DNA of 64,000 nucleotides from NCBI GenBank assembly GCA_003024785.1, contig PUQB01000766.1, positions 1-64,000 on the forward strand. The letters are read 5' to 3'. The position numbers were made by a program, and so were the translations under genes. This DNA is from Selaginella tamariscina. Its lineage: Eukaryota > Streptophyta > Lycopodiopsida > Selaginellales > Selaginellaceae. The notes beneath the pieces are model-generated. The model saw only the letters and a program-made list of their open reading frames with translations, had not been told where the DNA came from and made no database searches. Shown here one piece after another: positions 47,779 through 58,999 of the stretch. The stretch's first letter is position 1. Every line of letters begins with the position of its first letter.

Positions 47779-48954
47779 ATGACAGAGTTCATGCAGGAAA
47801 TGGATAATAATGCAGCTCAAAACATCGTTACCATGGGGGCCACTTCAGTTTTTGCATCATCATTTTTATTGGCTTCAGTTCCGAAATCAATTTCTTCAGC
47901 GCATGCAATATCTGAATCTTGTAAGGATGATGTACAATTAAATGATGAAGGGATAGGCAACGAAATAGTGGCAACGGATAAATGTGAAAGGGAGCAAACA
48001 AGTGATTTGCAAAGTATTCAAGAGGCAACGCTATCTCATGTTACTCATGGCCATATTGTGTTGTTGGATGTCAATGGTGTTCTGCTTCATCGACAAAGGC
48101 CCCAGGATAGAAAAACAGAAATCAAACAAGGAGATTTCATTCCTTGTCATGGTAAATTTCGATATGATATTATTTTTCGTCCAGGGTTGGATCGTCTCTT
48201 TCAAAAGCTTAAGGAGATGGGTGCGCTTGTGGGGATTTGGTCATGCATGCAGATTCATAACTTAACACCGCTGTTGAGTTTACTTAAGAAACATTGTAGT
48301 GTTGCAGAAGAGGTGATTCGTAAAGATTGGATTTTTGACCAGCGAATGTGTCATAAACCTCTCGAATTTCACAATATAAGAAAGGAAAGCAAGCCATACT
48401 TCTTCAAGAATGAAAGAATAATTGGGACTCATGGGGAGATCAGTCGCTTAAGGATAACGAAGAATGCACATATCTTAGTAGTAGACGACTCTCCTCAGAA
48501 GGCTATGCTCAACCAAAACATTGCTTGTATTCATCCAATCACTTTCGATCCATATTCTGATACCGATATCATGGATGAGCTAGTGAACTACTTGGATACG
48601 TGCCTCAGAAAGAAGAATCTCGAAAATTTTTGTGAGCAGTATCCACCGTATCATACATTTCCTGAAGCTTTTCTTTCTCGTGATATTGAATTTTATAAAA
48701 TGAAGGATAGCAACCGGGCGCTTTATAATATTATTCTTAAGGAACGTCAGTTTTTAGATGAGCCTTTATGCAGACCTTCTCTTATCACATCTTATGTATT
48801 AACAAGGATGGCAACTCCCAATTGCATTCGTGAGAGTGTTAAGTGGTGGCAACAACATCAAGATATTGACCAAAATGATTTGATTAATCCGGAGAGTGAT
48901 GATTTAGACAAAATGAAAAGATTTCTTTGTATGATAGAAAGAAAGTATTTATAA
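47779..48954 (+). CDS. FCP1/TIM50-like HAD-family protein (phosphatase-like)
   Basis: An uninterrupted frame of about 390 codons. The HAD motif I appears as HIVLLDVNGVLLHR. The second Asp of the usual DxDx(T/V) is Asn here, as in a plant subgroup of FCP1/TIM50-like proteins (DxNG). Later blocks are FRPGLDRLFQKLKEMGALVGIWSCM, WIFDQRMCHKPL and the acidic motif HILVVDDSPQKAMLNQN, followed by a helical tail. The N-terminal 90 residues are variable and may hold a targeting sequence. The Asn suggests a binding or regulatory role, or a weak phosphatase; that is inference. The start is the first ATG of the frame; an exon at about 47,690-47,733 may precede it. It follows the ParB-like gene by about 270 bases on the same strand. 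Its AT-rich codon use differs from the GC-richer gene before it. Confidence 0.75.
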   Translation: MTEFMQEMDNNAAQNIVTMGATSVFASSFLLASVPKSISSAHAISESCKDDVQLNDEGIGNEIVATDKCEREQTSDLQSIQEATLSHVTHGHIVLLDVNGVLLHRQRPQDRKTEIKQGDFIPCHGKFRYDIIFRPGLDRLFQKLKEMGALVGIWSCMQIHNLTPLLSLLKKHCSVAEEVIRKDWIFDQRMCHKPLEFHNIRKESKPYFFKNERIIGTHGEISRLRITKNAHILVVDDSPQKAMLNQNIACIHPITFDPYSDTDIMDELVNYLDTCLRKKNLENFCEQYPPYHTFPEAFLSRDIEFYKMKDSNRALYNIILKERQFLDEPLCRPSLITSYVLTRMATPNCIRESVKWWQQHQDIDQNDLINPESDDLDKMKRFLCMIERKYL

Positions 48955-49444
48955 AAATTAATATGTTGATAAGAAAATGATTTCATTTGTAATTATGTTT
49001 GATAGTATTTCTTCATTATTGTAAACTATTTTTAGAATAATATGAATATTCTAAGATATTTTAGGAATATTCCTTACTAAGTAAGGTTATTGAAGGATTA
49101 ATTAATTAATTAATTAATATTTAAGGCTTAATTACATATTAATTAAATGATTAATTAATAATTAAAACTTAAGTATTAATTAGTAATTTATTTTATATTC
49201 CCATTTTCACGTATCATGCCCACTTTAGTTACAACGTGCATAGATGTACTGACAACTATTACAATGACTTTCTTTTCAATATTATGTGCTCTATTTAGTT
49301 TTCTCCTTTTCATCACCCCAAGGAAGTATGAACCAAGGAAGTCTTCTTCATACTGCCACCTTACATAATACATGTATTGAATCCTATAATTTGAACAAGT
49401 TGTAAATAGTTGCTTTTGAACAAATTACAAAGTGTTGTCAACCT
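48955..49444. other. AT-rich spacer
   Basis: AT-rich, with an 'attaattaattaatta' run near 49,098-49,112. No gene was recognised. Confidence 0.5.
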
Positions 49445-49985
49445 TATCATATGAAACTCACTTCGTGGGCTTGGAGTTTACTATGTATGACTTGAAACTT
49501 GTTTTGTGCCATGGACTCTCACTTGGTGGACTTGAGACTCACCTGGTGGGTTGGGATGCTCACTTGGTGGTCTTGAAGGCTCACTTCATGTGAATGAGAT
49601 TTCACTTTATAGGCATTGAGGCTCACTTGATAGTGCAAGATTCTCACTTCGTAGTGTAAGAATTTCACTTTATAAATTTTTAGTCTCACTTGGTAATGCA
49701 AGAGTCTTAATTTGTAATGCGAGAATCTCACTTGGTAGTGACAAGAGTCTCTCTTCATAATTCAAGAGTCTCACTTCATGAGCTTTAATCTATTTTGTAA
49801 TTAAAGATTCTCACTTCATAGTACAAAGGTATCACTTTGTGGGTTTGTAAGGTCACTTGGTAATGCAAGAATCTCATTTTGTAAAGTTAAGAATCTCACT
49901 TTGTTTGCTTGGAGTCTCCCATTTGGAAACTCACTTTATTATCTTGTGGCCTCACTTTGTGGTCTTTGTAGTTTCATTTCGTGAT
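49445..49985. repeat. Degenerate minisatellite, reverse array ('ctcacttcgtg')
   Basis: About twenty-two diverged units of 20-25 bases share 'gag(a/t)ctcactt(c/t)(g/a)tgg'. This is the reverse complement of the core repeated at 29,440-30,440. The two arrays face each other across about 19 kb. Confidence 0.85.
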
Positions 49986-50600
49986 CAATAGCTATTACTC
50001 AAGCCTTTGTGATCGATTCTATTGGTGATGTATAGAGCAAGATGGTCTACGACCGTTCCATAACAATATGTTATCACATTAAACAATTTCACTAATGACT
50101 TCATGCAGAAATTTTGAATCATCAAGCTAAACCTTACGCCAAAATTGATTCATTAACTCCTCATATAAACAAAATTCTGATTCTCTTATTATTTGTTGAA
50201 TTTGTTTATAACAACTTAATACATAATTTTATAGGTTCTTTACTATAATAATACATAATTTTATAATTCATAATGGTGTCATCGTGTTGCTCCTATTGTT
50301 ATTATAAGAAACACTAAACTTTGTAAGAAGTTTAATTTCAATTTCATAGATACATTGTTATTTGTTTTCAGGTTTCAATATATAGAAACAGATTTTATGT
50401 ATTTATCATTGAATTATATATATAATATCAATTTTGATTCAAATACTTTACATACTAAATTATATAATCTTGTGAACAAGGTTGGTGATCACACATAAGA
50501 GCTAAGTAGAATCTTGCCAATGTTCTCATTTTTATTGATATATTATATGCTATAATTAAAATATTTATAAAACGGACTTATGATACGGATATTCTGCTCT
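49986..50600. other. AT-rich spacer and likely TGD2 upstream region
   Basis: AT-rich DNA up to about 50,590, where composition shifts sharply to GC-rich at 'gggctcttacggctagggcttctc', probably the 5' leader of TGD2. Confidence 0.4.
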
Positions 50601-50679
50601 GTTTTAGGGCTCTTACGGCTAGGGCTTCTCATGGACAAGCGCGAGGATTGCATTCTTTCCGGCTGCAGGTAGAAGAGTG

Positions 50680-53198
50680 ATGAGTGCGATGGCGCTGACA
50701 TGCCGGCATCCGCCAAATTGCAAGCTCGCGCTCACCAGATTGACGCCGGTAAGCGGACGCTCGCAATCCAGCAGTTCAGAACCGAGATTGTCAAGGGATT
50801 CACCGGCTACGGTCTATTATGGAAATGTGAGTGTAATACATCCGCCAAAATGCGAGCTTGGAGTCTCCAGATTTACGCCGATAAGCAGCAGCAGCAGATT
50901 AGTCGTCTTCGATCCGCTTGCAGGTAGCAGTGATTCCTTACCGGCTAGGGTGCACCATGGAAATGCGAGGCCGCTACATTCGCCAAAGAGCAAGCTTGGA
51001 TGCTCCAGCAGCAGCAGATTCTGCATCTTCGATCCGCTTACAATCTCTAGGCGCAGATTGAAAAGACTGATCTTGAGAGCGAGCAGCAATTCGGAGCCGA
51101 GATCAACAGTAGATTCACCAAAAACACAGGCAAGAAGCGGGGGCCGATCCATGCCTTGCTCGCGTTTCCAAAATCTGTTTGGAATCAGATCGCGCATCCG
51201 CTCAGTGACTTCGGATTTGGCAAGAGGAGCATGGCGGAGGCGGGGCTAGGTCTGTTCTTGGTCGGCGGGATTGTTCTTCTTGGTATCTCCCTCATTTGGG
51301 TGAAAGGTGCTCAATTGAGAGCTCGTTCTCGCAAGTATTATGCTACTTTTGAGTTTTCCAAGGCTTGGGGGATTACTGTCGGGACTCCCGTGAGGATTCG
51401 GGGTGTTGATGTTGGAGGCGTGATTCGTGTCAAGCCCACTTTGGAAAAACTAGATGTTGAAGTCCAGGTAAAATGCTGCATCATATATAGTTCGTATATT
51501 ATATATTAAATCTGCATAGGTTCATGGATTATATATTTTCAGCTATAGTTGAACTGTAGACCACTCATATGAATATGAATAGTGTATAGCATAATTTACA
51601 TTTTGCAATCGGATCTATTTACTGTATAAAGTGACCAAAGAATGATAAAAGTGAGATGCGTGCACGTGTTTCAATGTGTGTGTGTGTCTGTCTGCAGAGA
51701 TAATTGCCTAACATGATAGCATTGGTCTCCCGAAGTCCTTTTGATAGGCGATGTAAATAATTCATTATCAAGAAAACATGAGCCAATGATTATATTCTGT
51801 ATAGATGCAGGTGTATTGTATGCACGCTGTTATGTACATATAACGCTTATAATTATACACAACGTGGCATACACGTTCAGCACGGTCATACATGAGTTGT
51901 GTTTTGCTATCTTTGTCCACATACACGAACTTAATGTTTGCAGATGATGGACGCAAATTTGGTGATCCCACGTAATGCACTAGTGGAAGTGAACCAGTCG
52001 GGACTCGTGAGCGAAACCTTAATCGACATAACACCGCAATATCCGATACCCAATCCTACGTACGGACCACTTCACCCAGGTTCTCTCTCTCTCTCTCAAG
52101 CTGAACTTACTAAATGCTTCTTAAGCACAGCATACTAGAAGCTATAGCGTTACGAAGCTATAGGTTGTATTGACTTAATTGTTAACCCCAGTTATAACAT
52201 GTTTAAGCATACCCCCGTAATTTTGTTTATATAGTTATATGAACACACAAGTAATTCCAGTGTTGGTTTTGCAGAGTGCAAAGTAGAAGGACTCATAGTT
52301 TGCGACCGGCAGAGGATAAGAGGCGAGGTAAGTTTTAGCTTGTGTTATGTGTGTGTATGTATATCTTGATGTAGTTCACGTTCGCATATACGCCCATAGT
52401 TACAATGTTTTTATACGTATCGTAATAATTTTACAAATTTTATTTTACGAGAGCTTAGTAATTTCTACAGCAAGGGGTTAGCCTCGATGAATTGGTCGGG
52501 ATTTGCACTAAACTTGCGAGGCAGATTGATGCTCAAGGCGTGAACAAGCTGTATGATGTTGGTGAGCGTGTAAGTGTAGCTGTTGAAGAGGCCAAACCAC
52601 TTTTTGCAAAGGTTATCTCTCTCTCTCTCTCTTTCTCTCACACACACGCAGAACACGTTTAGCAATTGGTTGTCTGAGCAGGTACAGTCAATGGCGAATG
52701 ATATAGAGCCATTGATTAAGGAAATTAGAGAAGGTGGCTTGCTTAAGGACTTCGAGAAACTTACTAAAGTTGCAGCAGAGGCTGGACAGGACTTAAGGTA
52801 AATACTCTCTTCTCTCTATATATATAGATAGATAGATAGATAGATAGATATGTGTTTGTGTGTGTGACATATATGCAATATCTATTTCTACCTAATCATG
52901 CTTAGTTATTGCGCAGGAAGCTTAATAATTCCATTTTGACACCGGAGAATACAGAGCTTCTTCGACAGTCCGTATCAACTCTAACAAAGACCCTGAAGCA
53001 CATCGAGGTGTGTGTGTGTGGGGGGGGGGGGGGGGCGTGTTCGTCTACTACAGCTATAATATATTAATATTAGTTGTCCAATATTTATTGTAATTACAGG
53101 GTATTAGCGAGATATAAGCGCGTTAACGGGGGGACGCGGGAACAAGGTACAATTTGAAGCAACTGATTCAGTCGTTGAGTCGCCTTGTAGCAGACTAG
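50680..53198 (+). CDS. TGD2: TGD2-like plastid lipid-transfer protein (MCE/MlaD domain)
   Basis: This is the homologue of the substrate-binding subunit of the TGD1-2-3 transporter, which brings ER-derived lipids (phosphatidic acid in Arabidopsis) across the inner chloroplast envelope. Exons: 50,680-51,467, 51,944-52,079, 52,275-52,327, 52,471-52,611, 52,682-52,797, 52,917-53,007 and 53,100-53,198. After a basic, Ser-rich transit-like N-terminus with RASSNSE near its end come PLSDFGFGKRSMAEAG and one membrane segment (LGLFLVGGIVLLGISLIWV). The MCE domain follows (FEFSKAWGITVGTPVRIRGV, NLVIPRNALVEVNQSGLVSE, EGLIVCDRQRIRGE), then helices ending NLKQLIQSLSRLVAD. The N-terminal frame slips by one at the G run 51,139-51,143. 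The last exon needs small corrections near 53,113-53,132, beside an ATATA and a G run. Introns carry CA, TA and CT repeats. The N-terminal extension holds three diverged repeats of about 40 residues. Confidence 0.92.
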
Positions 53199-54900
53199 GA
53201 CCTCTGTTGAGTGAAATCTGCAGCAGGAAAAAGTAAGTCACATTATATGTTTTTTGCTACTATATCTTGTTATAGAACTATTATACAAAAATAATACATT
53301 ATACCCATGATTTGTATTCTTCATAAGTATCTTTTTATGGTTTTGTGTGTGTGTGTTTGGGTTTTTAAAGGTGATATAAACAGTGAGTGTTGTTTTATAA
53401 TCACCTTATCCCTATTCAGGATCTGTACGACTGTTTCATATATGTGTATAGAATAGTAACATGTAGACGTATATATACTACTGCCATATAACGATACTTC
53501 TCGTACTGATTCATTGGAACGTCACATATGGGTAAATGTAAAACACAAACACGCATGTGTGTGTGTGTGTGTGTTCTCCATTGTGCTATGTCGTGTTAGT
53601 AGGGTGGTTTACAATATACTATTTATACCACGATTATATTCTTATTATACATACATAAACACTTAACATAAATATGTACAAGCTTAGTGGTGAACTTGTA
53701 CATAGTTATTGTAGATACTGTATAGTGATTAAGGTAAAGTAAATTAGGTTAATGCAAAGGAATTTATCTAAACGTTTAGTGCAGTATTTCAAATGTAAAT
53801 TTAAATTTGAACATGAGAATTTCACTATTAATTTTAAAATTAAACAGAATAATTAATTAAATTTAATTCGACTATTAATAATGTATATTTAATATTTAAT
53901 ATAATATTTTAAATTAAATTATACAATATATAATTTAAAAATAAAAATATATTCCCTTTATAAATTTGATTACGTGTCTATCTCACACACACCTAGGGCT
54001 TAGGGGCTTGGTTTAGGGTGATTTAGGGGTTAAGCACTTTAATGGATAAGAGGGGATCATACAAAGTGTGCTGTCCTGCTCTCTTATCACAAGATATGCA
54101 AGGAGGCACAAAAAGCACTCACAAATGCCAACTGGCTGCCTGACCGACCTATCTTGCACGTCTATTGGGTGTCAAAAGAATCCCACAAGGTACCTCATCC
54201 TTCCCCTACACACCTACACTTAGCCCTCCACTCACTACATCCATGTGCATGCATTACTATATACATATATTTCTATATATATTTTCACACACACACACAC
54301 ATATATAAGTTTCTCAAGTTGCACTGGAGTTATGCAGTTCAGAATGAGTAGTCCAAAGCTGTACTTGGTAGGAGATATATACAGAACACCGCAATCCCTA
54401 TAGGGTCATAATCTTGGCTTGTTTCCTTGTGTTATGTCCCTCTCATGCTTACGTAAAACACCAATAAGTTTAACAGAGGGATTAACGATAATTAAGTGCT
54501 GGCCCTTTGTTTGGTTTTGGTTGGTAGCTCTCGTAGTGGGGACTTCATTTTCCATGCTTTTTCCTTGTGATAAAATCGACTTTTCTCATCTTTACATCTA
54601 TGTGAAAATGATATCCAACTAAATATATATTGCAGACTACTGCAGCAGTTTCCACCCAAAGCAGAGACATTAGCTGCAGGGAGGGAGAGAGAAACGCAAG
54701 ACAGGTACATAATTATTTATAAATTCCCTGTGTGTTTTAATTCACTCCAGAGTGTGTCCAGAGAAGATTTGTTATATTTTCATTTTCAACCCCTTTCAAA
54801 GTCACACAAAGACTTTAGTCCACCACTACTCATACCAGTTTTTTGCAGTATATTGCAGGCTTTCCTTTTCCTTGAATATGTATTAACAGCCTTCTGTTCT
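53199..54900. other. AT-rich spacer with CA/TA microsatellites
   Basis: Mostly AT-rich, with CA runs near 54,285-54,305 and a TG run near 53,555-53,575. Between about 54,000 and 54,190 the composition is more mixed, but no recognisable protein was seen. Confidence 0.45.
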
Positions 54901-54913
54901 GTTCTGTGTAGAG

Positions 54914-55330
54914 ATGGGGAGAGCATCAAACCTACTGCTGCGGGATTACACTCAGATGCCGTATATCAAGCTGGATCAGATCGACGAGGAGGACACCGAG
55001 CAGGAGAGGTTCAGTTCGTATATGGAATCTGATGAGCTACGGGAAGAAGGAGGCTCCTCCTCCCCGGTTGCTACCGGGGGGAGGGCCAAGAGGGCGTTCC
55101 GGATGAGGAAGAGGAGGAGATGGAGGAGGTGCATGAGGCTCAGGATATGCCGGGTAAGATTCATGAGGTGGGTGTCCCCATTTCTCCTACTGAAGAGGAT
55201 CAAGAGGGCATACATGCATGCTCTAGTAAGTCTGTCGTCCAACAAGGACGCCCAGTGCGGGCTCGTCATGATGGGGAGCCCCTGGAGCCTCCCCGTCATC
55301 GTCCCGTTCCGGGGGTAGATGCTCGTTGAG
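54914..55330 (+). CDS. Unrecognised GC-rich open region, possibly a gene fragment
   Basis: A GC-rich block with two overlapping open plus-strand frames. One begins MGRASNLLLRDYTQMPYIKL and becomes Arg-rich. The other ends with EEMEEVHEAQDMPGKIHEVG and VQQGRPVRARHDGEPLEPP. A switch from the first frame to the second near the G runs at about 55,060-55,085 would give an acidic protein of about 135 residues ending at the stop near 55,329. This would fit the homopolymer pattern of the window. I do not recognise it. Confidence 0.3.
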
Positions 55331-56362
55331 GGTAAGTAAGTAGCAATAGATCTATGGATCCAGTACCTGATTGTCCCTGTCAACTGCCAACAAACAAGAT
55401 GCTTCAATTACAATGGAACAGGGAATGACATTAATGAATTCAAAAGCACAGTGTTTGGGTTCCTTTTGCAATTCTGACACTGTTGAATAGTCTCTATTAA
55501 ACTCCAGGCAGACCATGTTACTATAGTTTGACTATGTACTTAAGTTTTGCATATGTAGAGGTAGAAATCTAGTAGAGAGTGTCAGATGATCATGCAAATG
55601 GGACACACTCAAAGGAAGGCCTGCATACGGTGACAGTGCCTAAAAAGAAAAAAAGTGCACTGTATTCCAATTCCCAACACGGAAAACAAGAATAAGAAAA
55701 AACAATACGTACAATTGTCTAGGTGACACGAGATCGCAACACGTGTTTGAATCTCAGCTGCGCTGCACAGCCAGTATGTGAATCTGCTCCAGCGCCCTTG
55801 TTAGCATCTCTATTGAGGCCGCTGCTATTCGCATTAGCTCCAGCACCATCCCCCAGTTCGCCATTCTACAGATAGTGATGTCAAGGAAGACGACATATCC
55901 ACATTCAAATCCTTATCCATTCCACGTTCGAATCGCGTCACCAGCCCTAAACAGAGGAAACCTAAACCAGGGGATTCCGGATCGGAATACGCCCGTGGAT
56001 ATTCCGGATCAGAATAAGCTAGCAAGTCAAACTGTACAGGGTTCTTCTTCAACCCTAGAGATGCTATGTGCATTTGCAGATGAACACGAGATTCGGTAAG
56101 AAGAAAGATGAGTTTTTTCTACGGACTTTCTGCATGTTTTTTGTAGATCTAGTATGATTGTATAAGAAATCCGTAAAATGTGAGAAGTTTTTCATGTTTT
56201 CAGGAGCTAGCGCGATGGATTCTTCAGGCGTGAACACAATCTGGTAAGAAAAAGAGTGTATTTTTGCAGTCAAATTGCTGCAGGCGCCCTGTTCTTGGTA
56301 CAAAACGGGGTTTTGATGTTCTTAGATTGATGCAGATGCTTCTTTTGTGAGGTGTTCGCATA
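55331..56362. other. Spacer with a possible exon before FAM91
   Basis: Between about 55,740 and 56,095 the composition is mixed and a plus-strand frame (SSSTLEMLCAFADEHEIR) ends at a donor-like CGGTAAG at 56,094. It may be an upstream or non-coding exon of FAM91 or part of an unrelated short gene. The rest is AT-rich. Confidence 0.3.
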
Positions 56363-56495
56363 ATGAATCGCCTGGCAACAAATGTGGAGGAGCAGCTCAT
56401 TGTCAAAGCGATCCATGAGGAAGTTACTTGGGAAAATCTTCCCAAACGTCTCAAATTGTTTCTCTCTTCCAAAGAAGACTGGCATAAGAAGTAAG

Positions 56496-56529
<34 letters not shown>

Positions 56530-58949
56530 ATACGGATATATACAGATAGTATAAGTGAATTTCTGTTAGATTATGGAGCAGTACACATGGAACATATCCG
56601 TGTGTATCTATATGTCTCCTGCGTACTGCATATGTATTGATATATATATTGTGTGTGTGTGTGGTTGTGTGTGTCTCATAGCTGACATGAAGACAAGTGA
56701 CTAAGAAGTCACAGAGACCTACATATATACATATATGGCCGACATAAAACCTGCCAAGAAGAAGACACACATTCATATATACATGCAAACGTTCAAAATC
56801 CTGCAGGATCAAGGACTACTGCATCAAGAAGCGACTGAAGTGGAGTGAATCCTATGCACGAACAGCGTGCAAAGAGAGCGAGTACTATGAGGACCTGATG
56901 CGCTATCTACGTAAGAATCTTGCGGTGTGGAATCCAACCTATAGTTTCATATTTAAGTTTTAAATTCTTTTCTGTGTTATTATTTTATTTCTGTGTTTGT
57001 CTTTTTGGTTGCAGTTGTTTCCATACCATCTGTCTGAGTACGTATGTCGTATAATGAGATTCTCCCCATTTCAATACTATTGCGATATGCTGTACGAAGT
57101 AAAAAAAACGGTAACTTATTATCATATACATAAACAATGGGTACATAACTAAGATGAGACAATCTAATTGATGTTTTGATTTTCAACAGAGAAGCCATAC
57201 GATAGTATTCCAAATTTCACTGCAGCAGACGCTTTGAGATTGACTGGAATAGGAAGAAACGAGTTCATTGATATCATGAATAAGAGTCGAGGAAAGGTAT
57301 ATATCAGTTCACACGTGTGTGTGTGATGAGACGTTATAAAATAAAGATAAGTAACAGATGCATAGGCATATATAAGTTTTAACGTGGTTTCGCTTTTCAG
57401 AAGTTCATGTGGAAGATGAACAAGTCCATTATAAAGGATATCCTGCCAACTGTGCCGGTGGAATTTACCATAGAACCGTGGTGGACTGTTTGTGTCGTAA
57501 ACCTCTCCTTGGAAGAGTACCGGGTATGTCATACAGACACGCACGCACGCACATACTTTCATTAGTTGCTAATTGTTCTGTTTTACCTTCTTACCTTTCT
57601 GTAGAAACTTTCCAAGGATGAGCTGATGGTGGTAGACAAAATATGCAAAGATGAGATAAACCTTTACGGGGAGTTTGACCCAAATGTTGTACGTGGCTTA
57701 CATCGTAGAGGTCTTGTCTACTTCGACGTACCTGTATTTCCAGACGATCGTTTCCAAGGTAACGTATTAACGGCACATACAATGTTGTATGCCGTTGTGC
57801 ATATAAATACGGAAAGATGCGCCACTATTTCTATGTGTATGAGCATAGACAGATACACAGAGTACAACTCTATATGTACATGACTAATTTGATTAGTTTG
57901 TTTTCTGAATATGTTTTTATTCATGCATGATTTAATAGTGTCAAACTTGGCGGGATTTGTCTCCAACCGCGAGCAGTCTTATGAGGATCCTATTGAAGAG
58001 TAAGCATTAATTATATTCATAATTAGTGAATATACTTGAAACAAAGTGTCTAAAGTACGCTTATTTCTAATATTTAGTTGTTACCGTTAGTAGCGTCGCT
58101 GTGCAACAGTTTGTTACACACACACGCAACTTTAATGTCTTAATTGTGAAAGTTAATTCACACACACACACACACACAGATTTTGATATGTATATGGTAG
58201 TATATATATATAGAGACACTGCCTGTGTTTACCAGCTTAATGAAGTTAATTAGTTTCTGTACTATTCATTGCTCATATTGTTACACTAGGCTATGCTGAT
58301 ATATGGCATGCTTTAACAGGATTTTGTATGCGGTTTTTGTTGCATCGAGTGAGAATGTAACTATTTCAGAGCTAGCAGCAACACTACAGGTTGATCTACA
58401 AGAGTTAGAAGGAGCAGCCTCTTTCGCTTGTCGACTTGGTTGGGCCAACAAGTTTCTGGATCCTGTGGCTTTGCTTACCAATGATGCAACTCAACCCGGT
58501 TCCCCTCTAGCGAAACCGACGAGCTCTCTCTACTCAGTCCAGGAGCTCAGAGTCCTCTTCATGAAAACGGTAGCGTTTTGAACGCATGCTGTGCATATAT
58601 ATGCACATGTATGTTAATGGGAGATGATATACTTTCATTTTACCATGCATGTATGTCACGCCGTTCGTGTTTTTGTTCGTGAGGTCTATGGTTCTATGAA
58701 CACACGTATATGTAATATTAATATGGAAAAGTAATAGTGTTAAATTCCAACATCAGATGAGCAGCTCAAATCTAAGTCGAATATCCGAGTCGCCTTTCTG
58801 GTTGATGCCAATATGACCTCATACCTCATGATGGGATCATTCTCACCAGGTATTACATAAGAGTTAATACAATAGTTGTTTATAGTTCATAATGTGATGT
58901 ATATTATAGTATGTATAATAAGAATGTATACATACTGTTACTTTATCCG

Positions 58950-58999
<50 letters not shown>

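Noticed and set aside
29440-49985. The island as a Polinton or other virus-derived element
   Set aside because: No capsid, packaging ATPase, protease or protein-primed polymerase was recognised, and the flanking repeats are minisatellites rather than clean terminal inverted repeats.
57101-57194. A fourth frame slip in FAM91 at the A run 57,101-57,108
   Set aside because: Using the acceptor two bases further on (exon start 57,192) keeps the frame, so no error needs to be assumed.
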